This document shows, one piece after another, positions 44,801-55,683 of a stretch of 64,000 bases of DNA (positions are counted from its first letter, which is position 1; each line of letters starts with the position of its first letter). Both the position numbers and the translations under genes were made by a program. Source of the stretch: Pyrenophora tritici-repentis (lineage: Eukaryota > Ascomycota > Dothideomycetes > Pleosporales > Pleosporaceae); NCBI RefSeq assembly GCF_003171515.1, contig NC_089395.1, positions 2,542,001-2,606,000 of the forward strand, read 5' to 3'. The notes below the pieces were generated by a model that was not told where the DNA came from, ran no database searches, and saw nothing but the letters and a program-made list of their open reading frames with translations.

Positions 44801-45841
44801 GAACCCTCTCCTGACCCTTTTTCTTTCTCCGCAAGCGCGACGCTCGTGAAACCTACAGCTGCCGCCTTTGCCGGAGTTACTCGACGATGGACTCGCTCAG
44901 TTGCGGCAAGTCATGTCTTGCTGCAACACCAACGTTGCATTCCGTAGCTCGCGCTGAAAGGGGTGACGAAGAAAAAAGTATCACGCAGCAAACCTTCTCA
45001 TCTCCCTCAGTCAGCTGCAGTTCTTGGTACGCGTATGCGTACCCTCTTTGCTACAAGCGGCAGTCAGTACCAAAATTTCGTCACGCTGCATGCCTGCGCT
45101 TGCATGTTCCGAACAGCTGGCTGCCAGTCGTCTCCACGCACCGTGACGTTACCTTGAAGTGAAGCTCCGCATTGCAAACCCACATCTCTTACGTACCGAG
45201 GTGCTTCACGCACACTGCTTGTGACGATGTCGTCGATCGACGTCGTACGGGTCACGCCTCGCTTACAGATACCAGGTAGCGAGATGTTGCCGTAATCCAG
45301 GCTCGTATCGCAGAACCCCCGCGCTATAATGTTTGTGTTAAGTATGGGAAGTTACATCCGTGATAATCGGGATTTAATCTACTTCGACCCCTGAGTTATA
45401 TACGGTGTACGAAGTACTCTATAGTACTGCCGACAGCAATCTCACCTGCATATTGTCCACCCGTCTGACCCTCCTTATGCACATCGTCGGACGTCTTGCT
45501 AGAAGCGTCGCATGCATTGCAGTGCAGAAAAGGTGTTGGGGAACGGTAAAACTCGATGCGAAGAATCTCGTAATTGGGCAAAACGTTGGTGTTGTGACTT
45601 TAACCGGATACGCATTGGTGGAGAAATTAGCGCGGCACGTGATGTGGTGTGTGAGGCGTTCCCGGCTCGGTGGATCCGACATGATCGCAACCACCACAAT
45701 CCATAGCAACGCATCTACATCACCATCCATTCCACGTTACACGTAGAGTCTAATAATATCTCATTGGAAATATTCTAGCGACACTCTTCAGTACGCGAGG
45801 TCAGGTTTCATCTTGGTTGATGTTTGGCTCCGCCGGCCGAA
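41884..45841. other. Gene-free region between flbD and MTC6
   Basis: About 4 kb. The first few hundred bases are the flbD 3' flank. Further on, frames of 90-160 codons (for example 44150-44641 +) are Cys/Arg/Ser-biased and have no domain or splice context, so no gene is called. The final 100 bases hold the MTC6 promoter. Confidence 0.4.
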
Positions 45842-47894
45842 ATGTCGGGCAACGGACTGTATGATCCGGACCAAATCGCGGTGGATACGCGGTGGATTGA
45901 ACCTTGGAGCGAAGCTTTTAGGGTGAGTGGCTGTTTGTGCTCGTGCTGTTGGTGTGACAAGACTAGTTGGGCGATCTTCATATCAGAACATCAATCATGC
46001 CCGGCATACTGCGCACATGTAAACCTCACGGCGATAGTGGCTGACGCCGTGATAGGCACAAAGAGATGTTGGCCTCCGCGTCCCTATCAATTTTCACACT
46101 GCTGCAGCGGTGTCGTTGCAACAAGCATGCTTTGCCAACAACCAATACGAGCATAATGCTTTCCAAAAGTGCTTCTCAAATTTACTGGCAGTGGGATTTC
46201 CACAGTTCATAGTCGATACCTATTGGGACCCACTGCGTTCAGTATGGAGTTTGTGTCCAGTAGAGCTGCCACAGTCGAATGGAGGTCCCAATTCAGACAG
46301 TGTGCCTGTGGCGACTGGGGCAACAGTAGTCGCCTCAAGTGATACTGTGCTGGCACAGATACCACAGTCGACGTTGAAGATACCTCCGTTGAAGCGTCAG
46401 GCAACATCATCCGCGGGGGAGTCGCCATCCGCAGCATCTTCGACTCCATCTTCATCTTCGTCAACTTCAGCAAGCGCAGCATCGCCAACTATCATCAACT
46501 TTCCGTCTTCCAATGGACCACCAATTCTGCAGGTCGGCAGTTATAACTGCACTTCTTTAATGACACTAGTTCTGCTTACCGGCATATTGCAAAACTTTCT
46601 AGAAACAACATCTACCACCACAGGCGCTTCGATTACAATGTTCACTTTCAATGTACATGCACCAGCGTCCTTGAGTGAACCAGATGCACCAGCTCCGAAC
46701 CTTACTCCGAATCAGCTGCCAGTATCAGGACAGCTTCTCAGCGATGTACTACAGGGCAACCTTTCAGATAAGACTTTTACGCCGTCTCTTTTATCAAGTC
46801 AGCGTGCGAATCTGGATAACTCATGGTTTGACGTCAGCTGGAATAATCTCCCATTAGACGGTTACTACGAGACTTTGAAGAATGGTCAAAACCAACGCTT
46901 CACCAACAACGGGTGGCCAACAGAGGCATTCATGGAGTTCCAGCAGTTCTATAGGGTTGTTGCTAGCTACGGAACCGTGGATGCTCAGATGTCACTCTAC
47001 AACATTGGACCAGATCTAGACTACATGTTCCGCCCCGGCACCACCGTCGAAAAAAGAGCAACATCATTCGGCGCCGATGGACGCGTAACATCCGGTTGCC
47101 TCTTCGCTGCCAACGAAGACACCGTCATCCAAACAACGAACTCCTCGTTCGCTCTCACTCCCGCACCACCCCTCTCCATCGCCGCAAACCCGGACTTCGC
47201 ATCCCCCATTCCATCCATCGCCAACCTCACCGCCTGCGGCCTAACCCCGTTCCTCAACCAAACCCTCGCAAACACAACCGCAGACAAGAACCCACTCCCA
47301 TACGCCGCATACGTACACTCCACACTCTGGACCTTCGCCCCAGGCCAGCCCCTCAACGCCTCAGACGACAGCACCGACCCCAGCGAAAACCGATGTGTCG
47401 TAATGATGAGATCGCCCTACCCCAGCCGGTGGCGCGTAACAAACTGCGGCGAAGCCCACCGCGTCGCCTGCCATGACCCCCACAAACCCTACGCCTGGCA
47501 CATATCCTCCGACGCCACCCCCTACGCAAACGCCGCCTCTTTCTGCGCCTCCCCCGCCGAATTCAGCGTCCCCCACACCCCCCTCGAAAACGCCCACCTC
47601 TTCTCTGCTTTCCAGTCCACCGCGCCTACAGACGATGCTGTGTATATCAACTTGAATAGTTTGAGCGTGAGAGATTGCTGGGTCGTCGGCCTCAATGGTA
47701 CGTGTCCGTATCTGCCTAGTACGGATACAGATCGTACAAGGATTGTGGTTGTGCCGACGGTGGCGGCGGTGCTGATTTTCTTGTTTGCGGTGCTTACTTT
47801 CTTTGTAAAGTGTGCGGCTAATCGGAGGGAGACGAGGAGGGGGCGGAAGAGGCGGTTGGTGGATGGATGGGAGTATGAGGGTGTGCCTAGTTAG
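45842..47894 (+). CDS. MTC6: Maintenance of telomere capping protein 6 (Mtc6-like)
   Basis: Two exons, 45842-45922 (27 codons, MSGNGLYDPDQIAVDTRW) and 46056-47894, joined in phase 0 across a 133-bp intron (GTGAGT...TAG); 639 residues. A start six codons earlier (45824) is also possible. After the junction AQRDVGLRVPINF and VSLQQACFANNQYEHN, then NLLAVGFPQFIVDTYWDP, are hallmark Mtc6 sequence, resembling a PLC-like barrel start. A Ser/Thr/Ala-rich linker follows. The large lumenal part has several N-glycosylation sites (NCT, NLS, NSS, NLT) and a cysteine-rich segment (ENRCVVM ... VTNCGEAHRVACHDP) resembling a lectin-like fold. Near the C-terminus lies one membrane helix (IVVVPTVAAVLIFLFAVLTF), then a basic cytosolic tail. 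In yeast MTC6 was found by genetic interaction with telomere capping (cdc13); its molecular role is not settled. Confidence 0.86.
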
Positions 47895-48857
47895 ATTTGG
47901 GGTAGTTGGAATGGCCTGGAGGAGGAATTGGCGTTGGGTGAAGTGTATGTATCTTGCGAGGGAGGGTTTGGTTTATAGAGTTTTGTACCGCATATTCTTG
48001 CTATTGAGGGATTTTAGATTTTGGGACGTGGCATGGCGTAGTCTATAGACTGGAAATAGTACAACCAGAGCGTGGTATTCGTTATAATGTAGAATATCGA
48101 ATCACTCGAATCTCATCTTGAGTGAAAGTCTTTGGTTTTTTACATAGCAAAATCGCATGGCAAAACGCGTAACAGGTTGATCTCATGGCAACCTTCATGT
48201 ATAAATAACAAATTTTAAACTCCGGAATGTTGTTTGCTCAACACCAAAATACGCATTTCCTGATGTATAGGGTGTGCCTGAATGTATTAGCATTACTATA
48301 TCAGTTTTTGCTATACCTCATGATGCTGTTTCATCTGTCTTTCGTAATCATGTCCTACCTCATCACTGTCTCTTGCATCATTACAAGCCATAGCTCCTAA
48401 TGCTACAGATTTACCCCGCTTCGCAATTTCTCTCGACAAACAAACACACTCTTGAAATTGTACTATGCGAAATGACGTTGTAACCCACAGTCTACCCCTC
48501 CTCACCATCTTCATGGTATTATGCATCACTGTTTTGTCACAGGCTTTGAAACAATTCCCTTGAAGCAGTCGAGCAAGCGAGCACTTCACAAGACATATTT
48601 CATCACAGCAAACTATTGTGACGGATACACGTAGATAGAAGGACAGCTAGACAGTGAGATTACGCAAACAGCGCCGATAAAAAGAAACATCTGACAGACA
48701 TCTTCGCACAGTATCCTTCCCTACATACACACCACAGTCTCTCTACTAGTTTGAGAATCTTGGAGTCTCCCTAAACCCAACATCCACATCAGAACGCTTC
48801 CCACATCCACTCGACCCTAGCCCCCCCAAAGCAACCCCAACCCACCAAAACGCAAAC
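47895..48857. other. Intergenic, no gene seen
   Basis: About 1 kb; AT-rich 3' flank of MTC6, then pyrimidine-rich sequence leading to the next gene. A short minus-strand frame at 48311-48589 has no recognisable features. Confidence 0.4.
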
Positions 48858-49441
48858 ATGCCACGCGACCCCTCGGGCGTCCCCCCACACCGGCACCCTC
48901 GGCCTCTTCGACGACGTCGACGAACTCGCCACCTCGACCGCCCTCACCACATCCCCATGAACTGCACCGGTTAAAGGGCCAAATCAGGCGTCTGGAACGC
49001 CATGATATCTCTGAAGCACGCCGGCAGTACCGGGAGGATGGTAGGGAGGTGCGTAGGGATAATAGGAATGCGAAGAAGGAGAAGGGTAAGGGGAAAGAGG
49101 GCTGGTGGAAGTCAATATTCAGCACCAAGACACCCAAGACTGCGCGAGAGTTTGCAGAGTCTGAAAGACTACAGTCAACGTACGAAAAAGAAGACGGAGA
49201 AGACAGTGAGCCCGACAACCGGCAGAAAAATATACAGTACAGAATCGTGCGTCGACCAACTACACCAGAAGCTCCGTGGAAAGCAGAAGATGTACAGAGT
49301 GTTGATAGTATATGGTTGCAGGAGTGTGGTATGGTGAGGGTGAGGAGTGAGTGTCCTGGGGGCTGTCGGATTGTTTCTGGGAGGGGGATGGTTGGGTATG
49401 TGGAGGATCAGAGTGGGAAGGAGGATCGACTTGGCATATAG
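48858..49441 (+). pseudogene. Small basic coiled-coil-like gene with an apparent homopolymer frameshift
   Basis: The ATG at 48858 opens MPRDPSGVPP, but the frame soon becomes Arg/His-rich and stops at TAA near 48974. A neighbouring frame is open through the same interval and reads TPAPSAS, then HELHRLKGQIRRLERHDISE, REDGREVRRDNRNAKKEKGK, WWKSIFSTKTPKTAREFAES and so on. This looks like genuine charged, helical coding sequence. The two meet at a run of six C (about 48881-48886), where one more C would join them. So this is either a real frameshift or a homopolymer error. The downstream part may end earlier than 49441 by splicing. No known domain; the Lys/Arg-rich helix followed by an acidic patch (KEDGEDSEPDN) is the main feature. 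Confidence 0.45.
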
Positions 49442-50089
49442 GAGTAGGGGAGGGGGATGTGAGGGTAAGGTGCGAGGAGTGGGTTAGGGTGTAGGCTGTG
49501 ATAGTTTGAGGGACGTGTTGGGATACTGCAGTAAGGACACTGGGGAGATAGTAGGGAAGAGGAAGAGGCTGAGGTTGATACTGGAAGGCGACGTTGAGAG
49601 TAATGGAGGGAGGTGTGCCTTGCAGCATCTTTTCAATAACGGCCAGAAGCCGTGTTTGTGTCGACATGTTCGGTTGCTGTAACATTAGCCACGGACTTTG
49701 TACCAGGTCCATTCCCTTGAGCATGGCCCTCTTTTCCGAGGTATGGTGCTAACGGTTTGCTTCTTCACTATTTAATCAAACGATGCTTTCATGCGCTTCG
49801 TGTTGCAAGTCTGGAAGCAATCCAGACAACAACTGGTCATGAGCCTGTCCGGACTTATACTGGATGGCCATATCCCGGCTGTATCGTGACAAGGGTATTG
49901 GTGTTGACCATTGTTCGAATCCTAAGATACTGCTACTCTGCGGAATCTGCCAAGTGTAGGTAAAGTAGAATAATGAATCTTGTCTTCCAGCTCGGCCTGT
50001 TAAACGCCACTGAACTACATACATGTAGCCTATGTTTAATTGAAAGAAACTCTCCTAACTAGAAAAAAAAAGTGGTCATTCAGAACTTG
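49442..50089. other. Intergenic, left flank of the copia element
   Basis: About 0.65 kb. A minus-strand frame at 49260-49724 starting MLKGMDLVQSPWLMLQQPN is possible but becomes Pro/Ser/Thr low complexity and has no domain, so it is not called. The copia target duplication lies at the right end. Confidence 0.35.
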
Positions 50090-50094
50090 ATAAC

Positions 50095-50337
50095 TGTTGA
50101 GAATACAGTCCGTAAGTGACTTGGTGGTATCAAGCGGAGGAGTAGTCACATGATTGGTGACACGTGCAGGTGGGTCCTAGCGGGGAGCTTGGACGCAGCT
50201 GCACGCAACACGGATCTACGAACGTGTGAATAGCTCCTTAGTCAATACAATACGAGTCGTACCACCACTACCGTTGTGCCTTAGAGAGCGCTCTATTAGG
50301 TAGTCATACTACTACTAATAGTGCCAGCTTCTCAATA
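50095..50337 (+). repeat. 5' LTR of the copia element
   Basis: 243 bp, from TGTTGAGAA to TTCTCAATA; the ends form a 9-bp imperfect inverted repeat, so the LTR ends in TA rather than the usual CA. It matches 55678-55920 along its full length. Confidence 0.95.
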
Positions 50338-50349
50338 GGTTATGAGCCC
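50338..50349 (+). other. Primer-binding site complementary to the initiator-Met tRNA anticodon arm
   Basis: GGTTATGAGCCC follows the LTR with no gap. It is the complement of GGGCTCATAACC, the anticodon stem-loop (CAU) of eukaryotic initiator tRNA. Priming from a cleaved 5' half-tRNA at this position is known for Drosophila copia and yeast Ty5. An ATG inside the site (50342) opens a 17-codon upstream frame. Confidence 0.8.
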
Positions 50350-50408
50350 GGTTGCTCGGTGCTCTACGGTTCGGCGACCCACCAGATCAAGGTGATCTGA
50401 AGCCACGA

Positions 50409-50678
50409 AAGTCGAGACGAGCTTCTCGCACACGGAAGACGAGACGAGCTTCTCGCACACGGAAGACGAGACGAGCTTCTCGCATACGAAAGACGAGACG
50501 GGCTTCTCGCACACGGAAGACGAGACGAGCTTCTCGCATACGAAAGACGAGACGGGCTTCTCGCATACGAAAGACGAGACGGGCTTCTCGCACACGGAAG
50601 ACGAGACGAGCTTCTCGCATACGAAAGACGAGACGGGCTTCTCGCACACGGAAGACGAGACGAGCTTCTCACACACCG
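50409..50678 (+). repeat. Ten 27-bp tandem repeats in the copia leader
   Basis: Ten units, each starting AAGACGAGACGAGCTTCTCG (first unit AAGTCGAG..., last unit diverged), between the primer site and the gag ATG. Each unit contains CGAG-CTT-CTCG, able to form a 4-bp stem with a 3-base loop. No ATG occurs on the sense strand, and because 27 is a multiple of three, frames stay open. One frame reads KTRRASRTR or KTRRASRIR repeatedly but has no ATG. Confidence 0.92.
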
Positions 50679-50826
50679 AAAACGAGCATACGGTTCCAGC
50701 TAGAGAAAGCTGAAGGGCGCAGACGCCAAAACGTTTACAAACCCACTAAACACCCCCTACACCTCGAAACCACACACAACTACGGCATTTGACGCGTCAC
50801 AGACAGTCAAAAGCACAACCGCGAAG

Positions 50827-53800
50827 ATGGGCAGCGACGACAGATACGATAAGGAGCCTAAGATCCCAAAGCTGACGAAGGAGAATCACGAGAAATGGTT
50901 CCGCAATAACAAACTGAAGCTGAAGGGAAAGGGAATCTTCTACACTATCGAAGTCACGAAGCACGCGTACGCCTGGATTGCACGACATGGAGCTGGCACC
51001 TCCACATCAACTGCCAACACCTCTCAAGACCCGGCCGGCACTGTCAACCCTACAGAACAAGCAAGCGTCCTAGGCCTGACAAGCGACTTCGAACGACTGG
51101 GAGGTACATGGAACGCTGAAAAGGCAAAGGAATACGACAAGGATGAGGCTAAGGCACTGTTCTACATCACAAACAGTCTCCTTGATGATGACGACGCTCT
51201 CGCAGACGAGTACGAGACTGCATCTGCCCTCTGGACCGCACTGAAGGTCAAGTACTCAAAGACTGATCAGTTGACAGCCAACAACATCATGACCAAGCTT
51301 CAGAACTTCACCTGGAAAGACGAGAAGGATGTCGACTACACGTGGGCAAAGCTAAAAGAATACCGCCGCAAGATTATTGCAGCTAAGCCTGCTGCCAAGG
51401 GACTCTACAATGATGAGGCACTTCTCCAGATCATGCTACGCGCTCTTCCAGAAAGCTACGGATCAGTAATCGACTATCTCGATGTCCAGACCTCTCTCAC
51501 GGTTGACGAAAAGATTGCTGCACTCCGCACGAAGGAGCTGCGACTGAACGACACGGCTGAGCATGCAAATGTAGCATTCCCGAAGTACCGTCACCCGAAT
51601 GACCATAGAAGCTCGGACTCCTCGATGCGCGACCGCCCCCGTTCTACATCGCCTGAATTAGGCCCATCCACAGGATGCCTCCATTGTAAGGGAAACTGGG
51701 CCCGAGACTGCAAATACAAGGGTGAAATTCAGGAATTCGGAAGAAAACTTCGAGAGAAAGACGAAAGAGCTGAGAGACGCGCAGCCAAGTCGAAGAGACC
51801 TTCTAGAAATGAGAACAAGAAGCGATCTGACAAACCTGTCAAGCCTACAGTCAAGACAACCTCGAGGCGCAAGCATGGGTACGCAGCCAAGAATCAGGAT
51901 TCTGACTCTGGAACGGACAATGGCTCCTCAGGCACGGACAGCGAGACCAGCCACGAGTCTACATCCGTGGAAACAGAATGTACGCAACACTGCCATATCT
52001 CTGCGGAACAAGCTAGTAAAAGCACACCGGCGAACTGGATTGCTGATACTGGTGCTTCATCACACATGACTGACAAGAGAAACCTGTTTAGAGGACCGCT
52101 AAAGCGCACGCCGCTCACCACTATCCAGGTTGGGGGAGGATTTCTTCATTCTACCCAACGTGGTACTGTTATGATGAAGGCACTGGATGGGACAACAGGA
52201 TTACTCCGAAAGGTTCTCTACGTACCTAAGCTCGGCGTGAATCTAATCGCAGCAAGACGGTTGTGTAGGGAGGGACTTCAAGGCATTTTTGATGACAAGA
52301 ACATGTATTTTAAGGACAAATCAAGAATCGCAGTACAAGCAGCACAGAAGGACGGTCTGTACATCGTAAGCCACATTGCAAGCAAGTACTCAGGAAAGGC
52401 GTTTATTGCAGGCAAGACTCGGACCGACAGCAACGATCAAAGCACTGCGGAGGAAAGTCAGGAGACACAACCCGAGACACAATCCGACCAGGACCCAGAC
52501 GAATCCGAAGAAGACAAGTCCACGAAGAAAGATCGCCGGAACTACAGGCTAATGCACAGACGGTTTGCTCACTACGGCCCAGCAATGCTACGAAACCTGT
52601 ATAAGGTAACGACAATTGAAAAGATTAAAGTACCCCCAGCCCACAGGCGCTTCTGTGACCCATGCCTTAAAGGCAAGATGAGGAATAAGATGAACAAAAT
52701 CCTAGCAGAACACAAAAAGGAGGTACTAGCACTAGTATCTCTTGACTTAGCTGGACCGTTCCCTACATCACTCCGCGGAAATAACTACCTTATGCAAATA
52801 ATCTGCAACCACTCCCGAAAGAACTGGTCGATACCACTGAAAACCAAGGACCAGGCTATCCTAGAGCTACGCAGATGGAAGGCAAAGGTAGAGCTCCAGA
52901 CTGGGAAGAAGGTGAAGGCCTGCAGATCAGACAATGCGCCAGAACTAAAGCTTGTGATAAACCAGTGGGAAACTGAAGACGGGGTTCAGGCCGACTACAC
53001 CGTAATTGCGAGCTCGAATCAAAATGGACCAGTGGAGCGAAGCATCCAGACTGCCGAACACGCAATGAGGGCAATGCTCGATGATGCACAACTTCCTATT
53101 GAGTTCTGGGACGAGGCCGCTGAGGCTGACGCCTACATCCGCAATAGACTGCCAACAGGACCGCTGGTCGAGGGAAAACCCACGTCTCCAGAGCAGGTAT
53201 TCTCAGGGAAACGCCCAGGCGTAGACCACGTACGAGTCTGGGGGAGCAAGTGTTACACCTATCTCAATCCAAAGACGCTGCCAGCGAAAGGGAGATTAGA
53301 CAAGTTAGTGCACCGTGGTCGAGCAGGCGTCTTTATGGGATATTCTGAAACTACAGACAAGCAGTTCAAAGTCTACTCTCCTGACCTTGGATATACGCAT
53401 AGAGTTAGCGTCATCCAAACTAATGAGAAGGTGCCAGGGGGAAAGATAGACCTGAACTTGAGAGTCAAATCAGGTCCAATGGGCACATCTAATGAGCTCA
53501 TCCCACGGAAAGCCAGAGGAAGACCAAAGAAGAACCTAAATCAACTAACTAAACCCGACGCCCTGGATGTTGATATTGAACTGCCGCCATCATCGCCGCC
53601 ATTGCCGCCGCCATCATCGCCGCCACCATCGCCGCCATCACCGCCGCCACCATCGCCGCCTACGCCAGCACCTGCGCACCCATCACCTACCATCACTCCA
53701 CCCGCGCCAACAGTAGAGGATGAGAGCGAAGAAATGGAGGTAGACGAAGTTACCAACCCAGTAGCAGCCGAACCATCAGCTAGGTATCACTTCAGGACTC

Positions 53801-55683
53801 GGACCCAAAAGAGAAAGCGAGATACATTTGACGACATGGAGGATGAACATCGCCAAGCCAAAATTGTCAAAGCTATGCTAGCTGTCCTACGAGAGAGCCG
53901 AGCTGACGAAGACCCCACAACTGAAATCCCGACATCTACGCACCACCATGAAGAGTCTGCACACGAGACGATTGTTAAAGCCTTCTATACGGTGATTGTA
54001 AGTGGAAACCTCGATGTCACGGGACGAGCAGAACTTAGCGGCAAAGCTTTCGCAGCAACAGAAGTTAAAGGCATTAGAATCCCTCAGACCTATAAACAAG
54101 CTATAAGCGACCCAGAGAACGCACTGAAGTGGAAAGAGGCAATTGAGGAAGAGATCAGGACTCTTGTGGGGAACGGAACTTGGGAAGAGCTTATTCCACC
54201 CCAGGGTGCAAACCTCGTCACCACAAAATGGGTGTTTACTGTCAAGCTTAAAGTTGATGGTACGATTGAGAGGTTCAAGGCCAGACTTGTTGCTCGAGGG
54301 TTCAGTCAACAACACGGGATTGACTACACCGAGACTTTCGCCCCGACAGTACGAATGGACACCTTAAGGTTATTCCTTGCTACTGTTGCCAAACAGGGCA
54401 TGGAATGCTGGCAGTGGGACATCAAGAACGCATTCACTGAGTCATACTTAAAAGAAGACATCTACCTCACAACACCAGCTGGGGTAAAAGTTAAGAAAGG
54501 CAACGTTCTGAAGGTTTTGAGGAGTCTTTACGGACTTAAGCAAGCTGGACGAGATTGGAACCTGCTACTTAAGGGGTTCTTAACTGAGATCGGTTTTACA
54601 CAGAGCCTTGCAGACCCCTGCCTATTCACGCATAAAGGCAGAGGTATTTCACTACTGGTTTATGTTGACGACATTGCTGCTGCCGCGAAACTCACTTCAG
54701 ACTTAGCCTGGTTCGACGAAATGCTCCTTACGAGATTCAACTCCAAGAACCTGGGGGAGATTCGAAAGATCCTTGGAGTTAGAGTCACCCGCGATAGAGA
54801 TGACAAAGCTATTTACCTCGATCAACAGCAGTACCTAGAGACAGTCCTAGATAAGTACGGTATCACCTCAGCAAAGTACAAGTCAAAGAAGATCCCTGCT
54901 GCAGACTACGAACACCTAAAGCCTGCTACTCCTGAAGACGCCAGAATCGACTCCACACAATATTCACAGATTATTGGAAGCTTAATGTACGCAATGGTAT
55001 TCACGAGACCAGACATTGCCTTTGTACTTGGACGACTAGCCCAGTACATGAGAGACCCTGTAGAGATGCACGGGACTGCGTTAAAGAATCTAATGAGATA
55101 TCTACGGTCAACAGTAAAGCAGAAGATTCGCTTCGGTCCAGGAGGAGATCACCAAAACGAGTTTGGGATCTACACCGACGCTGACTGGGCAAGCGATAAG
55201 ACAGACCGGAAGAGCATGTCTGGGGGAGTCGGAATGTTCTATGGAGGACCATTCTCTTGGGCAGCAAAGAAGCAGAAGTCAGTGGCAACCTCAAGTGCTG
55301 AGTCTGAGTACATCTCACAAGCCATGTACGCCAAGCAGGGACAGTGGGCAGCTCAAGTACTCAGAGATCTCGGCCTGCACCAATACGTCAATGAGAACGG
55401 TATCACAGTCCAGATGTACGGTGACAATCAGGGAGCGATTGCACTGGTGAAGAATCCGCATCTGCACGAACGTTCTAAGCACATTGACATCTGCTACCAC
55501 TTCATTAGAGACCTAGCTGAGCAGAAGAAGCTCCAGATTTCTTATATTCCGACTGACGAGATGGTTGCCGACGGAATGACTAAGCCACTGCAGAGAGTTG
55601 CTTTCGAAAGGTTTAAGAAGATGCTGGAGTTATTGATGAAGGGCACTAGAACAAGTCACGTAAGGCCTGTGGGGGAGTGTTGA
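50827..55683 (+). CDS. Copia gag-pol polyprotein
   Basis: 1618 residues in one frame starting MGSDDRYDKEPKIPKL. Gag occupies about 1-300 and ends in a non-standard zinc knuckle at about 284 (CLHCKGNWARDCKYKG), with no His and a spacing two residues short. The protease has DTGASSH at about 407. The pre-integrase zinc region has HRRFAHYG ... CDPC at about 575-615. Integrase shows Asp about 640 (SLDLAG), Asp about 702 (RSDNAPE) and Glu about 737 (GPVERS), the D-D-35-E pattern. A Pro/Ser-rich spacer lies near 918-957 (PPSSPPLPPP). Reverse transcriptase spans about 1110-1350 with LYGLKQAGR and YVDD at 1279-1282. RNase H follows (YTDADWASD near 1450; SSAESEY; GDNQGA). The stop codon TGA at 55681-55683 lies six bases inside the 3' LTR. 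All catalytic residues are present. Confidence 0.96.
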   Translation: MGSDDRYDKEPKIPKLTKENHEKWFRNNKLKLKGKGIFYTIEVTKHAYAWIARHGAGTSTSTANTSQDPAGTVNPTEQASVLGLTSDFERLGGTWNAEKAKEYDKDEAKALFYITNSLLDDDDALADEYETASALWTALKVKYSKTDQLTANNIMTKLQNFTWKDEKDVDYTWAKLKEYRRKIIAAKPAAKGLYNDEALLQIMLRALPESYGSVIDYLDVQTSLTVDEKIAALRTKELRLNDTAEHANVAFPKYRHPNDHRSSDSSMRDRPRSTSPELGPSTGCLHCKGNWARDCKYKGEIQEFGRKLREKDERAERRAAKSKRPSRNENKKRSDKPVKPTVKTTSRRKHGYAAKNQDSDSGTDNGSSGTDSETSHESTSVETECTQHCHISAEQASKSTPANWIADTGASSHMTDKRNLFRGPLKRTPLTTIQVGGGFLHSTQRGTVMMKALDGTTGLLRKVLYVPKLGVNLIAARRLCREGLQGIFDDKNMYFKDKSRIAVQAAQKDGLYIVSHIASKYSGKAFIAGKTRTDSNDQSTAEESQETQPETQSDQDPDESEEDKSTKKDRRNYRLMHRRFAHYGPAMLRNLYKVTTIEKIKVPPAHRRFCDPCLKGKMRNKMNKILAEHKKEVLALVSLDLAGPFPTSLRGNNYLMQIICNHSRKNWSIPLKTKDQAILELRRWKAKVELQTGKKVKACRSDNAPELKLVINQWETEDGVQADYTVIASSNQNGPVERSIQTAEHAMRAMLDDAQLPIEFWDEAAEADAYIRNRLPTGPLVEGKPTSPEQVFSGKRPGVDHVRVWGSKCYTYLNPKTLPAKGRLDKLVHRGRAGVFMGYSETTDKQFKVYSPDLGYTHRVSVIQTNEKVPGGKIDLNLRVKSGPMGTSNELIPRKARGRPKKNLNQLTKPDALDVDIELPPSSPPLPPPSSPPPSPPSPPPPSPPTPAPAHPSPTITPPAPTVEDESEEMEVDEVTNPVAAEPSARYHFRTRTQKRKRDTFDDMEDEHRQAKIVKAMLAVLRESRADEDPTTEIPTSTHHHEESAHETIVKAFYTVIVSGNLDVTGRAELSGKAFAATEVKGIRIPQTYKQAISDPENALKWKEAIEEEIRTLVGNGTWEELIPPQGANLVTTKWVFTVKLKVDGTIERFKARLVARGFSQQHGIDYTETFAPTVRMDTLRLFLATVAKQGMECWQWDIKNAFTESYLKEDIYLTTPAGVKVKKGNVLKVLRSLYGLKQAGRDWNLLLKGFLTEIGFTQSLADPCLFTHKGRGISLLVYVDDIAAAAKLTSDLAWFDEMLLTRFNSKNLGEIRKILGVRVTRDRDDKAIYLDQQQYLETVLDKYGITSAKYKSKKIPAADYEHLKPATPEDARIDSTQYSQIIGSLMYAMVFTRPDIAFVLGRLAQYMRDPVEMHGTALKNLMRYLRSTVKQKIRFGPGGDHQNEFGIYTDADWASDKTDRKSMSGGVGMFYGGPFSWAAKKQKSVATSSAESEYISQAMYAKQGQWAAQVLRDLGLHQYVNENGITVQMYGDNQGAIALVKNPHLHERSKHIDICYHFIRDLAEQKKLQISYIPTDEMVADGMTKPLQRVAFERFKKMLELLMKGTRTSHVRPVGEC

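Noticed and set aside
50332..50676. Minus-strand frames of repeated VCEKLVSS or MREARLVF units
   Set aside because: They are antisense readings of the 27-bp array; a repeat length divisible by three keeps all frames open.
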